A DNA stretch of 64,000 nucleotides, from contig CAVQMN010000004.1 in the NCBI GenBank assembly GCA_963713625.1, positions 372,001-436,000 on the forward strand, in the 5' to 3' direction. Origin of the DNA: Bog-756 sp963713625 (GTDB taxonomy: Bacteria > Actinomycetota > Acidimicrobiia > Acidimicrobiales > RAAP-2). Numbering within the stretch: the stretch's first letter is position 1; every line of letters begins with the position of its first letter. The translations under genes and the position numbers were made by a program. A model generated the notes under the pieces. That model was not told the origin of the DNA. It searched no databases and was given only the letters and a program-made list of their open reading frames with translations. Below are positions 8,593 to 17,205 of this stretch, in pieces.

Positions 8593-8719
8593 GTCGGAAG
8601 ACCTTCTGCAGACCCGAAATAGATAACCGTTGGTCACGGACGTCCGGGGGTGCACTCCCGACAATACTCTGGTATTCCATAACTAGCAATTATTTTCGTA
8701 TGTCTGTTACCGTTTCCCG

Positions 8720-9067
8720 ATGGCCGAGTGGAACTTCCTCACCAACCACGGGCGGGCACTGCTGTGCATCGCCCAGGATCCCGAGGTTCGTCTGCGGGAG
8801 ATCGCCGACACCCTCGGGATCACCGAACGCAGTGCCTACAGCATCGTCAGCGATCTGGCCGACGCCGGCTACATCGTGAAGGAACGGGATGGGCGACGGA
8901 ACCGCTACCACATCCAACTCCACCTGCCCCTCCCGAACGTTCCCAATCGGGATCAGGCCATCGGCGAAGTCCTCAGCGTCCTCACCGGCAAGCCCATGGC
9001 GAGCGCCGTGGCCAAGTCGGGCAAGCCCACCAGGTCGGGCAAGACCACCAAGCGCGCCAAGCGCTGA
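8720..9067 (+). CDS. MarR/ArsR-like winged-helix regulator with Lys-rich tail
   Basis: 115 residues. Residues ~5-65 form a winged helix: HGRALLCIAQDPEVRLREIADTLGITERSAYSIVSDLADAGYIVKERDGRRNRYHI. This is the usual MarR-type recognition helix plus wing. The C-terminal tail is rich in Lys, Thr and Ser (KSGKPTRSGKTTKRAKR) and may add non-specific DNA binding. It is divergent from the ice-binding protein gene across a ~127-bp AT-richer gap and could regulate it, though no clear operator is visible. No effector domain is present. Confidence 0.75.
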   Translation: MAEWNFLTNHGRALLCIAQDPEVRLREIADTLGITERSAYSIVSDLADAGYIVKERDGRRNRYHIQLHLPLPNVPNRDQAIGEVLSVLTGKPMASAVAKSGKPTRSGKTTKRAKR

Positions 9068-9156
9068 GGCTGGCCGAGGAGCAACCCGTGCCACCCTTCG
9101 TGGGCACCGGCGGTCCGCGGTCCGGGTGGTCAGGGCAGCCGTCAGGAGGTGAGGTC

Positions 9157-10467
9157 TCAGTCGGTGCGGACGGTCCGCGACAGGACGCATTCGGCCAGCG
9201 CGTCGGCCAACCGCGGTGACTCGTCCACCTCCAAGGTGGCGATAGCGATGCGGATGCCCGGCGGCGACGCCAGACGGAACCGGTCGCCGGGGCTCACGGC
9301 CCAGCCCCGCTGGAGGAGGCCCGACACGACGGCCTGCTCGTCGCTCACCGGCACCCAGGTGGTCAGGCCCGACGTCGCCGTCGAATGCAGGCCGCGGCCG
9401 GCCAGCGCCGCGGCCAACGCGGCACGACGCTTCCCGTAGGTGGCGGCCGCTTGAGCCAGGAGGTCGCCCACCTCGGGTGATGCCCACAGTTCGGCCACCG
9501 TGTCCTGCAACAGGTAACTGACCCAGCCGGCACCGAGCGCCTGACGGCCCTCGACGCGGCCCACCGTGGTCGGGTCACCGGCCAGGACGGCGAGCCGAAG
9601 ATCGGGGCTGAGCCACTTGGACACCGAGCGGATCGTGGCCCAGCGCTCCCTGCCCCTGCACACCGTCCGGGCCGGCACCCCCGCCGCCGGGCCGGCATGG
9701 TCGTCCTCGATGACGAGGAGATCGGGATGCCGGGACAGGACCGCCTCGAGTCGGACGACCCGGGCCGCGTCCCACGCCGTGCCCGTCGGATTCTGCGCCC
9801 GTGGGGTGACCAGGACGGCATCGGCACCCCGGCCCAGGGCGGCATCGAGCCGGTCGGGACGGATGCCCCGCTCGTCCACCGCCACCGGGACCACCTCCAT
9901 GCCCAGGGCCACCAGCAGGTCGAGGGAGGCCGTGTACCCGGGGTCCTCGACGACCACCCGGTCGCCCGGATGCAACCACGCCCCGAGCACGCGTTCGACG
10001 CCGTCCAGGGCTCCACCGACCACAGCCAACGCCCTCCCGTCGATCCCGTCGGCCTCGAGCTGCGGGCCGGCCACCCGGGCCAGCCGGGGTGAGACCGGCG
10101 GCGCGCCGTAGCCCCGCGAGACGGTGGCCGGAGTCGTCAACCGGGGCAGGAGATCGGGAGCAGGTCCACCGGTGCGCAGATCCCGGACCCCGACGGGCAC
10201 GGCCATAGGCAGCCGGGAAGACACCGGCGGTTGCCGCCGGACGTGGGTGCCCCGGCGTCCCGATCCGACCACCACCCCCCGCCGCTGCAGCTCGCGGTAG
10301 GCGTTGGCCACGGTCGACGGACTCACGCCGAGGTCGGCGGCCAGGCCCCGCACCGTGGGCAGCCCGTCCCCCGGTGCGAGCTCGCCCCGCCGGATCGCGT
10401 CCTCGACGCTCCGGGCGATGTCCCTGGCGGTCTCCCCGGTCACGCGGTATTGTACTGCATGATTCAC
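9157..10467 (-). CDS. MocR-type regulator (GntR winged helix fused to fold-type I aminotransferase domain)
   Basis: The GntR winged helix (PTVRGLAADLGVSPSTVANAYRELQRRGVV) is joined to an aminotransferase-like domain with VVEDPGYTASLDLL, VTPRAQNPTG, VIEDDHAG and the PLP-lysine motif RSVSKWLSPDLRLAV. MocR proteins use PLP as effector and commonly govern vitamin B6, GABA or amino-acid metabolism. It is divergent from a flavin-binding split-barrel gene whose family includes pyridoxamine-phosphate oxidase, which fits a PdxR-like role, but that is inference. The start is uncertain: GTG 10467 (used) or GTG 10443. The later one would leave both TTGTACT operator repeats outside the gene. Confidence 0.85.
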   Translation of the reverse strand: MNHAVQYRVTGETARDIARSVEDAIRRGELAPGDGLPTVRGLAADLGVSPSTVANAYRELQRRGVVVGSGRRGTHVRRQPPVSSRLPMAVPVGVRDLRTGGPAPDLLPRLTTPATVSRGYGAPPVSPRLARVAGPQLEADGIDGRALAVVGGALDGVERVLGAWLHPGDRVVVEDPGYTASLDLLVALGMEVVPVAVDERGIRPDRLDAALGRGADAVLVTPRAQNPTGTAWDAARVVRLEAVLSRHPDLLVIEDDHAGPAAGVPARTVCRGRERWATIRSVSKWLSPDLRLAVLAGDPTTVGRVEGRQALGAGWVSYLLQDTVAELWASPEVGDLLAQAAATYGKRRAALAAALAGRGLHSTATSGLTTWVPVSDEQAVVSGLLQRGWAVSPGDRFRLASPPGIRIAIATLEVDESPRLADALAECVLSRTVRTD

Positions 10468-10477
10468 AGTTTGTACT
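10450..10477. promoter_or_regulatory. MocR-type operator: two TTGTACT direct repeats 21 bp apart
   Basis: TTGTACT occurs at 10450-10456 and again at 10471-10477, in the same orientation and spaced by two helical turns, between the divergent MocR and split-barrel genes. A TATAAC (10477-10482) overlapping the second copy could be the -10 element of the rightward promoter. Direct-repeat operators on one DNA face are characteristic of MocR regulators. Confidence 0.5.
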
Positions 10478-10504
10478 ATAACAAATCCACACCGGAGTCG
10501 GGGC

Positions 10505-11254
10505 ATGGCTGAGCCGACTGCCGAAGACCTGGCCGGAGGCGGCCGAGCCCCCGGCAGACCCGGATTTCAGCCGGTCGGCGCACCGGTCACCCCGCCGACG
10601 GCCAGGGTCAAGGTCAAGCGGCTGGCCGAACGGGGCCGGTACGACCGGGCCACCATCGAGGCCATCCTGGACGAGGGCTTCGTGTGCCACGTGGGCTACG
10701 TGACCGACACCGGTCCCGTGGTCATCCCCACCGCCTACGCCCGGATCGGGGACCGGCTCTACCTGCACGGGGCGCCGGCCAACGCCACCCTCCGCCACGC
10801 CTCGTCGGACCTGCCCGTCTGCGTCACGGTGACCCTGGTCGACGGCCTGGTCATCGCCCGCGCCGCCTTCCACCACTCGATCAACTACCGGTCGGTGGTC
10901 GTCTACGGGACGGGCACGGAAGTGACCGACATCGAGGAGAAGCGGACCGCCCTGGCCGCGGTCGTCGAGCACATCGTGCCCGGTCGGGGCGCCGATGCCC
11001 GACCTCCGACCTCGGCCGAGCTGCGTGGCACCCGCGTGGTCCGGGTGCCGTTGGACGAAGCGTCGGCCAAGATCCGCGCCGGTGGGCCGAAGGACGATGC
11101 CGAGGATCTCGCCCTCCCGGTGTGGGCCGGCCTGGTGCCGCTGCGGATGGTCCCCTCCGCCCCCGTCGCCGACACCGACCATCCGGTGGCAGCGGCCACC
11201 CCCGGCTACCTGACCGACTACGCCCGGCCTCCGGGGCCGTCGGCAGGTCCCTAG
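10505..11254 (+). CDS. Pyridoxamine 5'-phosphate oxidase family (FMN-binding split barrel) protein
   Basis: 249 residues. After a flexible Pro/Gly-rich N-terminus, the barrel begins with RLAERGRYDRATIEAILDEGFVCHVGYVTDTGPVVIPTAYARIGDRLYLHGAPAN. It continues with ARAAFHHSINYRSVVVYGTG, the pattern of the 'pyridox_oxase_2' group of flavin-dependent reductases or oxidases. This group is distinct from canonical PdxH, so true B6 synthesis is not established. It is expressed from the promoter shared with the MocR gene and is followed by a PhzF-like gene after 6 bp, suggesting one transcript. Confidence 0.8.
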   Translation: MAEPTAEDLAGGGRAPGRPGFQPVGAPVTPPTARVKVKRLAERGRYDRATIEAILDEGFVCHVGYVTDTGPVVIPTAYARIGDRLYLHGAPANATLRHASSDLPVCVTVTLVDGLVIARAAFHHSINYRSVVVYGTGTEVTDIEEKRTALAAVVEHIVPGRGADARPPTSAELRGTRVVRVPLDEASAKIRAGGPKDDAEDLALPVWAGLVPLRMVPSAPVADTDHPVAAATPGYLTDYARPPGPSAGP

Positions 11255-11263
11255 ACTTTCGTG

Positions 11264-12028
11264 ATGGCCCTCGAGCTGACCGTGGTCGACTCCTTCACCG
11301 ACCGGCCGTTCACCGGCAACCCGGCGGCGGTCACCGTCGTCAACGAGTTTCCCGACGATGCCCGGATGCTGCAGGTGGCGGCAGAGATGAACCTGGCCGA
11401 AACGGCCTTCGTGGTCCCGAGGTCGGACGGCGACCACGACCTGCGCTGGTTCACGCCTGCGGTCGAGGTGGACCTGTGCGGCCATGCCACCCTGGCCGCG
11501 GCCCACGTGCTCGGTGGTCCGGCCCGGTTCCACACCCGGAGCGGCGTCCTCTCCTGCTCCTTTGCCGCCTCGGGCCGGATCGAGATGGACTTCCCGGCCA
11601 CCCCGCCGTCCGAAGCCGATCCCCCACCCGATCTTTCCATCGAGGAGATCAAGTGGTTCGGCCGGGGCCGGTTCGACGTCCTCATCGAGCTGGCCGATGC
11701 CGGGACGGTGCGGGAGTTCGAGCCCGACCTGGTGGAGCTGGCCGCCCTCGGGGGCCGGGCCGTCATCATCACCGCGCCGGGCGATCGCGCCGGGGTCGAC
11801 TGCGAGAGCCGGGTCTTCGGTCCCAACGTCGGTATCCCCGAGGACCCGGTGACCGGGTCGGCCCACTGCACGCTGGCCGTCCACTGGGGCGATCGCCTGG
11901 GCCAGACCGAGCTGGTGGGCCACCAGGCCTCGGCCCGGGGTGGGACCGTCCACATGCGCCGGGAGGGCGACCGGGTCGTCCTCGGGGGCCAGGCGGTGAC
12001 GGTGTCCACCGTCGAGATGGTGGCCTGA
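11264..12028 (+). CDS. PhzF-family isomerase/epimerase
   Basis: 254 residues from ATG 11264 (a GTG at 11261 is directly upstream). The N-terminal motif VVDSFTDRPFTGNPAAV and the catalytic-type glutamate in MNLAETAFV (Glu46) are present. So are RWFTPAVEVDLCGHATLAAAHV and the second-half FGPNVGIPEDPVTGSAHCTLAVHW. This is the diaminopimelate-epimerase-like double fold of PhzF proteins. It is slightly shorter than typical members (~280-300 residues), the reduction lying in the middle. Most PhzF homologues outside phenazine clusters have unknown substrates, and no phenazine genes are nearby. It follows the split-barrel gene by 6-9 bp. Confidence 0.85.
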   Translation: MALELTVVDSFTDRPFTGNPAAVTVVNEFPDDARMLQVAAEMNLAETAFVVPRSDGDHDLRWFTPAVEVDLCGHATLAAAHVLGGPARFHTRSGVLSCSFAASGRIEMDFPATPPSEADPPPDLSIEEIKWFGRGRFDVLIELADAGTVREFEPDLVELAALGGRAVIITAPGDRAGVDCESRVFGPNVGIPEDPVTGSAHCTLAVHWGDRLGQTELVGHQASARGGTVHMRREGDRVVLGGQAVTVSTVEMVA

Positions 12029-12109
12029 CCCCACCAGGGTTCGGCGGCGCGCGGCGCCGGTCGTCCAGACCGTAGGATCCGTCGAAACGCCAACCCGGGA
12101 GGAATCACC

Positions 12110-13075
12110 ATGGACATGGAGTATCGACGCCTGGGCCATTCCGGCCTGAAGGTCAGCGTGCTTTCCTTCGGATCGTGGGTGACCTTCGGGCCGCAGCTGT
12201 CCGGCAACCTGGCCGAAGACTGTCTGGCCGCGGCCTACGACGCCGGCGTGAACTTCTTCGACAATGCCGAGGCGTACTCGGCGGGGGAATCCGAGCGCAT
12301 CATGGGCGAGGCCATCGCCAGTCTCGGTTGGCCGCGCCACTCCTACGTACTGTCGACCAAGCTCTTCTGGGGGCTCCACCCGAGCGTCAACATGCGCAAC
12401 ACCCTCAACCGCAAGTACCTGATGCAGGCCATCGACGGCTCGCTGGAGCGCCTCGGTCTCGACTTCGTCGATCTCGTCTACTGCCACCGGGCCGACCCGG
12501 AGACGCCCATCGAAGAGACCGTCTGGGCCCTCTCGGACATCATCTCGAGCGGCAAGGCCCTGTACTGGGGGACATCGGAGTGGTCGGCCGAGGAGGTGCG
12601 CGAGGCGTGGGACATCGCCGACCGGCACAACCTGCACAAGCCGGTGGTCGAACAGCCCCAGTACAACCTGTTCTGGCGCGACCGGGTGGAGAAGGAGTAC
12701 GCCCCCCTCTACGACGGGATCGGCCTCGGTCTCACCACCTGGAGCCCACTGGGCTCGGGCCTGCTGAGCGGGAAGTATCTCGACGGGGTGCCCGAGGGGT
12801 CGCGCGCCACCCTTCCCGGCTATGAGTGGCTGGCCAAGATGCTCACCGACCCGGAGCGCAACGCCAAGGTGCGCAACCTCCAGGGGATCGCCACCGAGCT
12901 CGACTGCTCGCTGGCCCAGCTGTCCATCGCCTGGTGCGCCAAGAACCCGCACGTCTCCTCGGTGATCACCGGCGCCAGCCAGGTCGAACAGGTCCATGAG
13001 AATCTGGCCGCGTTGGCTGTCCTGCCCAAGCTCACCGACGAGGTCATGACCCGCATCGAGGCGACCATCGCCTGA
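12110..13075 (+). CDS. Aldo/keto reductase (voltage-gated K+ channel beta-subunit-like)
   Basis: 321 residues with a strong GGGAGGAAT ribosome-binding site. The (beta/alpha)8 signature is complete: RRLGHSGLKVSVLSFGSW, the catalytic pair FDNAEAYSAG (Asp51, Tyr56), the lysine in STKLFWG (Lys84) and the histidine in VYCHRAD (His126). NADPH-site motifs near the end (SIAWCAKNPHVSSVITGASQVEQVHEN) are also present. Sequence style (LGxWxxFG, YCHRxD) places it with KCNAB-like reductases. It would reduce aldehydes or ketones with NADPH in the cytoplasm; the physiological substrate cannot be read from context. Confidence 0.9.
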   Translation: MDMEYRRLGHSGLKVSVLSFGSWVTFGPQLSGNLAEDCLAAAYDAGVNFFDNAEAYSAGESERIMGEAIASLGWPRHSYVLSTKLFWGLHPSVNMRNTLNRKYLMQAIDGSLERLGLDFVDLVYCHRADPETPIEETVWALSDIISSGKALYWGTSEWSAEEVREAWDIADRHNLHKPVVEQPQYNLFWRDRVEKEYAPLYDGIGLGLTTWSPLGSGLLSGKYLDGVPEGSRATLPGYEWLAKMLTDPERNAKVRNLQGIATELDCSLAQLSIAWCAKNPHVSSVITGASQVEQVHENLAALAVLPKLTDEVMTRIEATIA

Positions 13076-13085
13076 ATCCGAAGGG

Positions 13086-13577
13086 TCAGCCGCCCCGGTC
13101 GCCGTCGGGATCCCGGCCGGCCAGACGGGCCTGCGCCAGGGCCGTGCGGTTGACGTGACGGGCCACGTATACCGAGAACACCGCGGCCGGGATCTCCACG
13201 AAGACGGCCAGGAGCAAGGCCTCGAAGAACTGGTCGCGATGCCCGGAGGTGGTCATGTCGAACCAGGCGTCGACCACGAGCAGCGTGGCGGTGGCCGTGG
13301 CCGCGAACTGCACCCGTTGATCCACCCGGAACGCCATATAGGCGGTGCGGATGATGGCCAACACCAACAACAGGTCGAATCCCACCCAGGCCGCCCGGTA
13401 GTGGAGGTCGAACTGCCGTCGGGGCAGGGTCACGGCCAGGAACCCGATCCACGGTAGGAGGATGACGGCCGCTCCGGTGTAGAGCCAGGCCAGGAGACGG
13501 GCCCGGCGTCGACTCTCGGGAGGGACCCCGACCGGTGGGTCCGACCGCGGCGGATGGTGGGCCGCGTCGCTCACCAC
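13086..13577 (-). CDS. Small four-helix integral membrane protein
   Basis: 163 residues with four hydrophobic segments at about 27-50, 62-84, 90-108 and 118-140, and basic loops. The conserved-looking phrase LVVDAWFDMTTSG is typical of an uncharacterised actinobacterial membrane family. It starts 37 bp after the polyphosphate kinase stop on the same strand, so it may be the second gene of that transcript. Function is unknown. Confidence 0.7.
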   Translation of the reverse strand: MVSDAAHHPPRSDPPVGVPPESRRRARLLAWLYTGAAVILLPWIGFLAVTLPRRQFDLHYRAAWVGFDLLLVLAIIRTAYMAFRVDQRVQFAATATATLLVVDAWFDMTTSGHRDQFFEALLLAVFVEIPAAVFSVYVARHVNRTALAQARLAGRDPDGDRGG

Positions 13578-13614
13578 TGACTCCCGTCAGCCGTTGCCGG
13601 GGCCGGCCCGCCGG

Positions 13615-15738
13615 TCACGGGGTGGGACGGGAACGGCGGGCATCGTCGAGCAGCGAGCTGCGCTCCAACGCCGCGGCCTCCAGGGCCTCCTGGGTGGCCA
13701 CGCCCACCACCGTCGGGATCCGGTGCCAACTGCCGTCGGACTCGAGCGACCACGACTGCCGGTCGTCGGCCAGGTTGAGCTCGATGATCTCTCCGAGCTG
13801 GACCACGGCGTCAGGGTCGGCCACCGGAATCATGGCTTCGACCCGCCGATCGAGGTTGCGGCGACGCAGATCGGCCGATCCGATGTAGTAGCTGGCCGGA
13901 CGCCCGCCGGCGCCGCCGAAACGGAGGATACGCGAGTGCTCGAGGAACCGGCCGACGATGGAGCGGACCCGGATGGTGTCCGACAGGCCGGGCACTCCCG
14001 GTCGCAGGCAGCAGATGCCGCGGATGATGAGGTCGATGGGCACGCCGGCCTGTGAGGCCCGGTAGAGGGCGTCGATGACCGCCACGTCGTCGAGGCCGTT
14101 GACCTTGATCACGATCCGGCCGTCGGGTCCCGCCTTGGCCTCTTCGTCGATGGATTCGACCACCCGGTCGCGGATGCCACCCGGTGAGGTGACCAGTTCC
14201 TGGTAGTGGGGCGGCTGGCTGAACCCGGTGATGTAGTTGAAGAAACGGGTGACGTCGGCTCCGAGCGCCGGTCTCGACGAGAGCACACCGAGGTCCTCGT
14301 ACATCCGGGCCGTCTTCGGGTTGTAGTTGCCCGTGCCCACATGGCAGTAGAGCCGGACGGCATCACCCTCCTGACGGACCACCAGGGTGGTTTTGGCGTG
14401 GGTCTTGAGCCCCATCAGGCCGTAGATCACGTGGGCGCCGGCCTCTTCCAGGGCACGGGCCCAACCGATGTTCGCCTCCTCGTCGAAGCGGGCGGTCACC
14501 TCGACCAGCACGGCCACCTGCTTGCCGTGCTCGGCCGCCCTGACCAGCGCGGCCACCACCGGACTGTCGCCCGAGGTCCGGTAGAGGCACTGCTTGATGG
14601 CCAGGACGTGGGGGTCGTCGGCCGCCTCGTTCATCATCTCCTCGACCGATGCGGAGAACGAATCGTAGGGGTGGTGCACGAGGACGTCCTGGCGGTCGAG
14701 GACACTGAAGATACTGTCCACCTCCTCCCGGTCGACGGTGGCGAAGGCGGGGGGGATGAGCGGCGTCCACGGTTCGTCGTGCAGCTCGGGACGGTCGAGG
14801 GCGTGGATGGCCCACAGGCACTCGAGCCCCAACGGCCCCGCGAAGCGGTAGACGTCGTCCCGGTCGAGTCCGAGCTCCTCGGTGAGGCGTTCCACCGGCC
14901 CTTCGGACGTCCTCGAGTCGATCTCCAGGCGGACCACGGGCAGGAAGCGGCGCCGGCGGAGCTCCTCTTGGAGGGCCAGGAGCAGATCGTCGGCCGCGTC
15001 GTCGTCGAGGGCCAGGTCGGCATCACGGGTGACCCGGAAGATGCACGGTGCGCCGACGTCCATCCCCGGGAACAGTTCATCGATGAACGCCACGAGAGTC
15101 TGTTCGAGCGGGATGAACCGATCGCCGCCGGGCAGGGGCAGCAGCCGGGCCACATTGGGCGGCACTTTGACCCGGGCGAACCGTGACGTGCCGTCTTTGC
15201 GGTTGCGGACCTCGACGCCGACGTTGAGCGAGAGGTTGGAGATGTAGGGGAACGGATGGCTCGGATCCACGGTGAGCGGGGTCACCACCGGAAGGATCAG
15301 CCGATCGAACACCTCGTGGAGGTAGGTGCGGTCGGCGTCATCCAGGGCCGCCCAGTCGCACAGCTCGATGCCCTCGCTCTTCAGGCTCGGGCCCAGCTGT
15401 TCGAGGAGCAGCACCTCTTGGCGGCGCACCATCCGCTCCAACGAGTCGCGGACGTCACGGAGCAGTTTGTCGGGCGTGCTGCCGTTGAGGGCCAGGCTTT
15501 TGATACCGGCCACCACCTGGCGGCGGAGACCGGCCACCTGCACCTGGAAGAACTCATCGATGCGCTCGCTGAACAGGACGAGGAACTTCACCCGCTCGAG
15601 CAGGGGCACGTCGGGATCGGCGACCAGGTCGAGGAGGCGGTCGTTGAAGTCGAGGTCAGACAGCTGCCGGGCAAAGTACCGAGGATCCGGGCCCTGCCCG
15701 AACTCCTCTTTCAGGCCCCGCACGGTCTCGATGCTCAT
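13615..15738 (-). CDS. ppk1: Polyphosphate kinase (PPK1)
   Basis: 707 residues from ATG 15738; a longer in-frame extension lacks coding character. PPK1 reversibly transfers the ATP gamma-phosphate to polyphosphate chains. The N-domain (NDRLLDLVADPDVPLLERVKFL), head domain and two phospholipase-D-like catalytic domains are complete. The phospho-histidine is in LKTHAKT (His447) and the second histidine in FLEHSRI (His601). The nucleotide-site motif HHPYDSF and YCHVGTGNYNP are intact. The gene is divergent from inorganic pyrophosphatase across ~185 bp, a sensible phosphate-metabolism pairing. Length and motif order are normal for the family. Confidence 0.97.
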   Translation of the reverse strand: MSIETVRGLKEEFGQGPDPRYFARQLSDLDFNDRLLDLVADPDVPLLERVKFLVLFSERIDEFFQVQVAGLRRQVVAGIKSLALNGSTPDKLLRDVRDSLERMVRRQEVLLLEQLGPSLKSEGIELCDWAALDDADRTYLHEVFDRLILPVVTPLTVDPSHPFPYISNLSLNVGVEVRNRKDGTSRFARVKVPPNVARLLPLPGGDRFIPLEQTLVAFIDELFPGMDVGAPCIFRVTRDADLALDDDAADDLLLALQEELRRRRFLPVVRLEIDSRTSEGPVERLTEELGLDRDDVYRFAGPLGLECLWAIHALDRPELHDEPWTPLIPPAFATVDREEVDSIFSVLDRQDVLVHHPYDSFSASVEEMMNEAADDPHVLAIKQCLYRTSGDSPVVAALVRAAEHGKQVAVLVEVTARFDEEANIGWARALEEAGAHVIYGLMGLKTHAKTTLVVRQEGDAVRLYCHVGTGNYNPKTARMYEDLGVLSSRPALGADVTRFFNYITGFSQPPHYQELVTSPGGIRDRVVESIDEEAKAGPDGRIVIKVNGLDDVAVIDALYRASQAGVPIDLIIRGICCLRPGVPGLSDTIRVRSIVGRFLEHSRILRFGGAGGRPASYYIGSADLRRRNLDRRVEAMIPVADPDAVVQLGEIIELNLADDRQSWSLESDGSWHRIPTVVGVATQEALEAAALERSSLLDDARRSRPTP

Positions 15739-15922
15739 TGACCAACGATAGCAATCAGCTCCGATCGGCCCAGCGGGGTCGTCGTTCGGCCGCCGGCTCT
15801 CCGTCCCGATCGAGCCGGACTGAGTCCGGATCCGGTCGGCACCCACCAAGGGGCCGGTGCGGTCGGTGGTGGCCGTGAGGGACAATGGGAGCCCCGCCCC
15901 GAGGTGATGAAAGGCCTACGCC

Positions 15923-16423
15923 GTGACTGATGACCGCACCATCGAAGTGATCGTGGAAATTCCCAAGGGAAGCAGGAACAAGTACGAGTACGACCACGAG
16001 CGCGACGTCATCCGGCTCGACCGGCGCCTCTTTTCGGCCACGTTCTATCCGGCCGACTACGGATTCGTCCCCGACACCCTGGCCGAGGACGGGGATCCGC
16101 TGGATGTCCTGGTCCTCCTGGATGAACCCACCTTCCCGGGATGCCTGGTCGAATGCCGCCCGGTCGGAGTCTTCTGGATGACCGACGAAAAGGGACCGGA
16201 TGCCAAAATCATCTCGGTGGCGTGCGGCGATCCCATGTGGGAATCGGTGCGGGACCTCGAGGGCCTTCCACCTCTTCTCACCCGGGAGATCGCCCACTTC
16301 TTCGACGTCTACAAAGACCTCGAGCCGGGCAAGCTGACCAAGGTGGGCGGGTTCGACGGGGTCGAGGCGGCGTGGGACGAGATCGCCCGTTCGTTCGCCC
16401 GCGCCAGAAAAGCGGAGGCCTGA
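15923..16423 (+). CDS. ppa: Inorganic pyrophosphatase (family I, hexameric type)
   Basis: 166 residues starting at GTG 15923. Hallmarks are VIVEIPKGSRNKYEYD, the FYPADYGFVPDT strand, and the metal-binding signature EDGDPLDVLVLLDEPTFPG. VGVFWMTDEKGPDAKIISVACGDP and HFFDVYKDLEPGKLTKVGGF follow. It hydrolyses the pyrophosphate released by biosynthetic reactions and would pull nucleotide and polymer synthesis forward. It is divergently arranged with ppk1, so both may respond to one phosphate-related control region. No unusual features. Confidence 0.97.
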   Translation: MTDDRTIEVIVEIPKGSRNKYEYDHERDVIRLDRRLFSATFYPADYGFVPDTLAEDGDPLDVLVLLDEPTFPGCLVECRPVGVFWMTDEKGPDAKIISVACGDPMWESVRDLEGLPPLLTREIAHFFDVYKDLEPGKLTKVGGFDGVEAAWDEIARSFARARKAEA

Positions 16424-16467
16424 GCCGGGTCCGACGGCTGGCCGGGGCCGATGACCCGGCGCTTCGC

Positions 16468-16761
16468 TCAGCCCAGAACCTGGGCCTTGGCCGCGGCGAA
16501 CTCCTCGTCGGTCAGCGCGCCCGAATCGTGCAGGGAGGCCAGCTGGGTCAACCGGGAGATGGTGTCGTCCCCGGCCGGTGGGGCGGGCGCAGGGGCGGCG
16601 GCCGGAGCGGGGGCGGCTGGCGCCGCGGCGGCCGGTTGCTCACCCTGGGCCTGGGCCGCCTGGGCCTGGTTGGCCTTATTGGTACCCGCCTTGGCTCCCA
16701 TGTAGGCGACGCCCCCGACGGCGGCCATACGGAGCAACGGGCGTCTACGGACGAACGGCAT
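16468..16761 (-). CDS. SHOCT-domain small protein
   Basis: 97 residues. An N-terminal basic-hydrophobic stretch (RRRPLLRMAAVGGVAYMGAKAG) is followed by an Ala/Pro/Gln-rich linker. The SHOCT motif ends the protein: ISRLTQLASLHDSGALTDEEFAAAKAQVLG. SHOCT domains are short C-terminal oligomerisation-like modules found on membrane-associated actinobacterial proteins; no enzymatic activity is implied. It lies 12 bp or so after the downstream-strand CMD-like gene and is probably co-transcribed with it. Confidence 0.8.
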   Translation of the reverse strand: MPFVRRRPLLRMAAVGGVAYMGAKAGTNKANQAQAAQAQGEQPAAAAPAAPAPAAAPAPAPPAGDDTISRLTQLASLHDSGALTDEEFAAAKAQVLG

Positions 16762-16773
16762 ATCCGGCTCCTC

Positions 16774-17118
16774 TCAGCCTTCGTCGCCGTCGAGCTCGAT
16801 GCCGAGGGCAAAGGCGATCTCCGCCGCCGCCGACACGATGCGGACATTGCCCACCGTGGGGTTGAGGGCAACCAGCAGCCCGAGGATCTCTTCGGGGGTG
16901 ACCCCGGCCTCGAGGGCGAAGGCCACCTGGAACACGTACGAGGCCGGCGCGGCATCGGCGGCGATCAGTGCCGCGATGTTGACCAGCGAGTAGGTCCGTG
17001 GGTCCAACCCGGATGCCTCCAGGTTGTCGATCCGGGCCTGGAAGAGTCCTTCGAGAGCGCTGGCGTCGTGCTGGGCCACGCCGATCAGAACGTCGCTGGT
17101 ACCTGATGAGACGGCCAT
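16774..17118 (-). CDS. Carboxymuconolactone decarboxylase/AhpD-like small protein without CxxC
   Basis: The start at ATG 17118 (MAVSSG) is chosen because GGAGGA lies eight bases upstream; starts at 17124 or 17148 are less well placed. The 114-residue protein has the alpha-helical pattern of CMD-like folds: LDPRTYSLVNIAALIAADAAPASYVFQVAFALEAGVTPEEILGLLVALNP, then NVRIVSAAAEIAFALGIEL. The redox CxxC of AhpD is absent, so peroxidase-type activity is unlikely. Function unknown. It precedes the SHOCT gene by a short gap. Confidence 0.7.
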   Translation of the reverse strand: MAVSSGTSDVLIGVAQHDASALEGLFQARIDNLEASGLDPRTYSLVNIAALIAADAAPASYVFQVAFALEAGVTPEEILGLLVALNPTVGNVRIVSAAAEIAFALGIELDGDEG

Positions 17119-17205
17119 GGTCATTCCTCCACTTGTGGTTCCGGACACTCGCGCCTGCTGCGGTGCTGACCTCGTCGGGACAGACCCGCTGGCGTCCCGG
17201 TCACC

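Noticed and set aside
10684..12075. 463-codon frame across split-barrel and PhzF genes
   Set aside because: Out of frame with both conserved proteins and Arg/Gly/Pro-rich.
9575..12997. 1140-codon leftward open frame
   Set aside because: It runs antisense across the aldo/keto reductase, PhzF and split-barrel genes and out of frame through the MocR gene; no domain is recognisable.
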